Below are positions 63,320 through 64,000 of a stretch of DNA of 64,000 bases, one piece after another. The position numbers and the translations under genes were made by a program. The stretch is from positions 3,202,501 through 3,266,500 of the forward strand of contig JACYXH010000091.1 in assembly GCA_026745465.1 (NCBI GenBank), in the 5' to 3' direction. A model generated the notes under the pieces. The model was given only the letters and a program-made list of their open reading frames with translations. It did no database searches and had not been told where the DNA came from. The DNA comes from Lota lota. Lineage: Eukaryota; Chordata; Actinopteri; Gadiformes; Lotidae. The stretch's first letter is position 1, and each line of letters begins with the position of its first letter.

Positions 63320-63737
63320 AAGCAGAAGAGAAATATAACATAGGTAGAATAGAGTGACAGTGCCATGAGGTACATAGCAAGTGAAAGTAGGTGGGGAACA
63401 CAGCAAAAACATACTCACACACACCAGGGCTGAGTAAAAGATTACTTTGATCAGTTTGTGACATTAGGAGTATGCTAGCAGCCGTAGGGGTAACCGACTT
63501 AGACATACACATGAAATCCCTGCATGGCCTGGGTTTTTTGATATCTGTCTAAAGCACTTTGCTATGATCTCTGTTGTGCCTTTTATCCCTCTTTCAACGT
63601 GCCTGCAAGACGCGACGAACACGACGTAAATGCTGCTAGGCCTGCCACTTAAAAGGAATGTAGTTTTCCCTTTGATGAGGGGCTTAATGTGCTAAACTTA
63701 ATGATGGCCCGAAGATGGCGGGAGGTTAGCGCTTAGC

Positions 63738-63828
<91 letters not shown>

Positions 63829-63845
63829 TTCTCTCTCTCTCTCTC
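63738..63845 (+). repeat. (CT)n microsatellite, intronic
   Basis: About 108 bases of CT with rare TTCT interruptions. Confidence 0.95.
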
Positions 63846-64000
63846 GGTGGGGGTACAACCACCTGCCAGTGCCGTGGTAAAGTGGGTGGTCTTGGAAGTC
63901 CTGAAGGTTACACAATGTACTCTGGGGGATCAGCAGAACGTTTCAAGATTTCAAGATGTCCTGATTGAAAATCCGTTCCATTGCAAACTCCCATGGGAAC

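Larger units (their letters stand above)
63096..64000 (-). other. brinp3-like gene, partial intron running off the window
   Basis: This is intron sequence upstream of the cysteine-rich exon. The first 25 bases carry the polypyrimidine tract and AG acceptor. It holds a (GT)n-(GA)n compound repeat at 63258-63314 and a long CT repeat at 63738-63845. No coding exon is visible before the window ends. Confidence 0.75.

Overview
This window looks like vertebrate genomic DNA, most likely from a ray-finned (teleost) fish. It is AT-rich and mostly non-coding, with very dense microsatellites (AC/GT, CT/GA, AT, GAT, GAGGGA, and long G or C runs). It holds a fish-type mix of degraded transposons: L2-like and CR1/Rex1-like LINE tails, tRNA-derived SINEs, and small non-autonomous TIR elements. 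There are no operons or bacterial signals. Coordinates were read by eye and no search was run.

The only host gene I can support is at the right end on the minus strand. Two coding exons (62753-63095 and 61118-61888) encode about the last 370 residues of a BRINP-family secreted/ER glycoprotein and match BRINP3 best. The upstream exons, with the MACPF-like region, lie beyond position 64000. A candidate poly(A) signal lies about 150 bases past the stop codon.

The other 61 kb lie downstream (3') of this gene and read as a gene desert. Layout from left to right: a CpG-rich edge (1-390) and a CAGT repeat; plain intergenic DNA; two LINE fragments meeting head to head (5304-6715 minus, 6716-7335 plus); microsatellite-rich DNA to 17.4 kb; a 356-bp TIR element (17474-17829); a diverged 381-bp tandem duplication (18731-19477); a dispersed fish repeat and a larger MITE-like element (21.1-22.2 kb); a SINE followed by a 27-bp minisatellite (25.9-26.5 kb); a perfect 67-bp palindrome (27446-27512); long unannotated DNA; a hAT-like element with an 8-bp target duplication (36985-37703); more unannotated DNA with a hexamer repeat (45.1 kb) and SINE remnants (47.4-48.0 kb); a LINE 3' end (50.04-50.26 kb); a CpG-rich patch ending in a good splice donor (51.2-51.44 kb); an 82-base G run (52922-53003); a 360-base T/A tract (55.7-56.07 kb); and a TIR element (59813-60468) just downstream of the brinp3-like gene.

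No gene system spans the window. The most interesting signals are structural: the perfect palindrome, the extreme homopolymers, the clear non-autonomous DNA transposons, and possible regulatory sequence in the desert next to a neural gene. The last point is inference only.
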